The notes below the pieces were generated by a model. That model was not told the DNA's origin and made no database searches. It saw nothing but the letters and a program-made list of their open reading frames with translations. The translations under genes were made by a program, and so were the position numbers. From Acidimicrobiales bacterium (GTDB lineage Bacteria; Actinomycetota; Acidimicrobiia; Acidimicrobiales; MedAcidi-G1): 45,714 nt of DNA. Below, piece by piece: positions 44,388 through 45,714 of the stretch (position 1 is the stretch's first letter; every line of letters begins with the position of its first letter). The stretch is from contig JAAZXY010000015.1 of assembly GCA_014239855.1 (NCBI GenBank), positions 1-45,714 on the forward strand. The letters are read 5' to 3'.

Positions 44388-45368
44388 TCAGGACAGGTTG
44401 TCGCCGCCGAAGATCTCACTGACCGACGCGTCCTCGAAGACGGCGTCGATGGCCCGGGCGATGACCGGGGCCACCGACAGCACCTCGATGAGGTCGGGAT
44501 CGGCTCCGGCGGGCAACGGCAACGTGTCGGTGACGATGACCTTCTCGATGGGCGATGCGGCCAGCCGCTCCAGGGCCGGGCCGGAGAACACGCCGTGGGT
44601 GGTGGCGGCCACCACCCGTGAGGCACCCCGTTCGGCCAACTGCTCGGCCGCCGCACAGATGGTTCCCGCGGTGTCGATCATGTCGTCGACGATGACGCAG
44701 ACCTTGCCCTCCACCTCACCGACGACCTCCTTGGCCTCCACGGTGTTGAACGCCGTGTGGCTACGGCGTTTGTGGACGATGGCCAGATCCGCACCCAGCT
44801 GGTTGGCGTAGCGCTCGGCCACCTTCACCCGACCGGCATCGGGAGACACGATGGCCAGGTCACCCTCCAGCGAGCGGAGGCGGTCGACGAGGACCGGCAT
44901 GGCGGTGAGGTGGTCGACCGGCCCGTCGAAGAAGCCCTGGATCTGGCCCGAGTGGAGGTCGATCCCCACCAGGCGGCTGGCGCCGGCCTCCTTGAACAGG
45001 TTGGCCACCAACTTGGCGGTTATGGGTTCGCGCCCCGACGACTTGCGGTCCTGGCGGGCGTAGCCGTAGTGGGGACAGACCACGGTGATGCGTTTGGCCG
45101 ACGCCCGGCGGGCCGCATCCACCATGATCAGCTGCTCCATCAGGGTGTCGTTGATCGACATGCCCTCGGATTGGCAGTGGGTCTGGATGATGAAGGCGTC
45201 ACATCCGCGGATCGACTCGGAGAACCTGCAGTGGATCTCGCCGTTGGCGAACTCGGCGATGTTCGGCTCGCCCAGGGACTCGCCCAGTTCGGCGGCGATG
45301 GCCTCGGCCAGCGGGCGGCTGGCCCGACCGGAGACGACGTACAACTTCTTGTGGGTGACCAGTTCCAT
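44388..45368 (-). CDS. prs: Ribose-phosphate pyrophosphokinase
   Basis: Makes PRPP from ribose-5-phosphate and ATP for purine, pyrimidine, His and Trp synthesis; 326 aa, a usual length. Seen: VVSGRASRPLAEAIAAELG, NGEIHCRFSESIRGCD, the ATP-binding flexible region ITVVCPHYGYARQDRKS, IDLHSGQIQGFF, the nucleotide loop VVSPDAGRVKVAER-type segment (IVSPDAG), and the PRPP motif VCVIVDDMIDTAGTI. The start ATG 45368 has GAGG about 15 nt upstream. TATGAT at 45410-45415 is a good -10 candidate. It lies upstream of rplY with 125 nt between the two coding regions. Confidence 0.97.
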   Translation of the reverse strand: MELVTHKKLYVVSGRASRPLAEAIAAELGESLGEPNIAEFANGEIHCRFSESIRGCDAFIIQTHCQSEGMSINDTLMEQLIMVDAARRASAKRITVVCPHYGYARQDRKSSGREPITAKLVANLFKEAGASRLVGIDLHSGQIQGFFDGPVDHLTAMPVLVDRLRSLEGDLAIVSPDAGRVKVAERYANQLGADLAIVHKRRSHTAFNTVEAKEVVGEVEGKVCVIVDDMIDTAGTICAAAEQLAERGASRVVAATTHGVFSGPALERLAASPIEKVIVTDTLPLPAGADPDLIEVLSVAPVIARAIDAVFEDASVSEIFGGDNLS

Positions 45369-45409
45369 GGGGTGCGGCGGGATCCTCGTCGGGGGCGGTT
45401 CCGCATCCG

Positions 45410-45415
45410 ATCATA
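45410..45415 (-). promoter_or_regulatory. Candidate -10 box (TATGAT) of prs
   Basis: TATGAT on the minus strand, 41 nt before ATG 45368, in the 68-nt gap after the Thr-rich gene. It is a five-of-six match to TATAAT; no clear -35 hexamer is seen. Confidence 0.4.
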
Positions 45416-45436
45416 CGGGGCGACCGTCGGCGCGGA

Positions 45437-45714
45437 TCAGCCGATGTAGACCGGTCTCGGAGGGACCATGCCGGGCAGCTCGGCCACCTCGGGAACGGTG
45501 GTCAGAGGGGTCGTGGCGGCCGTCGTCGGGGGCACCCGGGAGGTGGTCGTCGTCGTGCCGATCGTGGTCGTGGTCGTGACGGCGACGGTGGTGGTCGGCG
45601 CCCGGGTCGTGGTGGTGGTCGTGACGGCGACGGTGGTGGTCGGCGCCCGGGTCGTGGTCGTGGTCGTGACGGCGACGGTGGTGGTCGGCGCCCGGGTCGT
45701 GGTCGTGGTAGTGA
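45437..45714 (-). CDS. C-terminal end of a Thr-rich, probably exported protein, 5' end outside window
   Basis: An open minus-strand frame runs from the window edge to TGA 45437-45439 with no start codon inside, so only the last 91 residues are seen. They consist of 15-residue repeats of the form six Thr, then RAP, TTT and VAV, followed by IGTTTTTSRVPPTTAA and an end of TTVPEVAELPGMVPPRPVYIG. Such Thr/Pro-rich tails are typical of secreted or cell-wall actinobacterial proteins, as linkers or stalks (for example in penicillin-binding proteins). The catalytic part, if any, lies beyond the window, and no function can be given. It is upstream of prs on the same strand. Confidence 0.75.
   Translation of the reverse strand, partial: TTTTTTRAPTTTVAVTTTTTTRAPTTTVAVTTTTTTRAPTTTVAVTTTTTIGTTTTTSRVPPTTAATTPLTTVPEVAELPGMVPPRPVYIG
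45576..45714. repeat. 45-bp tandem repeat encoding Thr-rich 15-mers
   Basis: Near-identical units start at 45576, 45621 and 45666 (each opening GTGACGGCGACGGTGGTGGT), with a fourth beginning at 45711 and running out of the window. Units differ only by single bases in the GTGGTNGTGGT part. The repeat is in frame with the Thr-rich coding region. Confidence 0.9.

Noticed and set aside
45576-45714. CRISPR array suspected from regular 45-bp periodicity
   Set aside because: There are no unique spacers; the units are contiguous, in frame and encode Thr-rich peptide. No cas genes are near, and the Cas4-like nuclease at 18.3 kb stands alone.

Overview
The window is very G+C-rich, densely packed DNA from an actinobacterium. 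The main evidence is a conserved minus-strand backbone on the right: prs, rplY in its long CTC form, pth, mfd, a PpiC lipoprotein, mazG, eno and ftsB, followed further left by DUF501-ppx. This matches the gene neighbourhood known from Mycobacterium and relatives. The ABC transporters, Thr-rich secreted tails and many putative leaderless promoters (TAnnnT, then 6-7 nt, then ATG/GTG) agree with this. Acidimicrobiia is my best guess at class level, but that is inference.

Left part (1-10.2 kb): a plus-strand operon of SDR dehydrogenase, hydantoinase/oxoprolinase-type HyuA and HyuB, and a DAO-family flavoprotein, with genes overlapping by 4 nt. It converges on a minus-strand livH-livM-livG-livF branched-chain/polar amino-acid ABC transporter that has no substrate-binding protein in view. 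Middle-left (10.2-16 kb): a class IV aminotransferase with a sulfotransferase, facing a minus-strand run of GFA protein, mtnA, LysM lipoprotein and the two subunits of an aconitase-X enzyme. Middle (16-23.3 kb): an EamA permease with a disturbed 5' end, an iodotyrosine-deiodinase-like nitroreductase, tRNA-Leu(UAA), a conserved hypothetical, a Cas4/RecB-like Fe-S nuclease, an MFS exporter, a crotonase lacking both usual catalytic glutamates, a GNAT acetyltransferase and a serine-glyoxylate/alanine-glyoxylate-type aminotransferase.

Central feature (23.4-37 kb): between DUF501-ppx and ftsB-eno lies an island of about 10.5 kb. Its outer parts are accessory genes for molybdenum hydroxylase/CO dehydrogenase maturation: coxG, a MobA-like nucleotidyltransferase and two XdhC/CoxF/CoxI proteins on the left, and coxE and coxD on the right. 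Its core encodes malate-CoA ligase (mtkB, mtkA), malyl-CoA lyase (mcl) and, divergently, PEP carboxylase (ppc). These are the diagnostic enzymes of the serine cycle of C1 assimilation. With the nearby glyoxylate aminotransferase and enolase, they would convert PEP + bicarbonate to oxaloacetate, then (after reduction to malate) to malyl-CoA, then to acetyl-CoA + glyoxylate, with glyoxylate recycled to glycine. A dyad overlapping a good candidate -10 box lies in the mcl/ppc intergenic region.

A working model (inference) is that the hydantoinase/flavoprotein operon releases N-methylated amino acids such as sarcosine, yielding glycine and C1 units, and the serine cycle assimilates these. CO or another substrate of a Mo-enzyme encoded elsewhere would supply energy. 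No CRISPR array, prophage or insertion sequence was seen. No gene-free stretch exceeds 300 bases.
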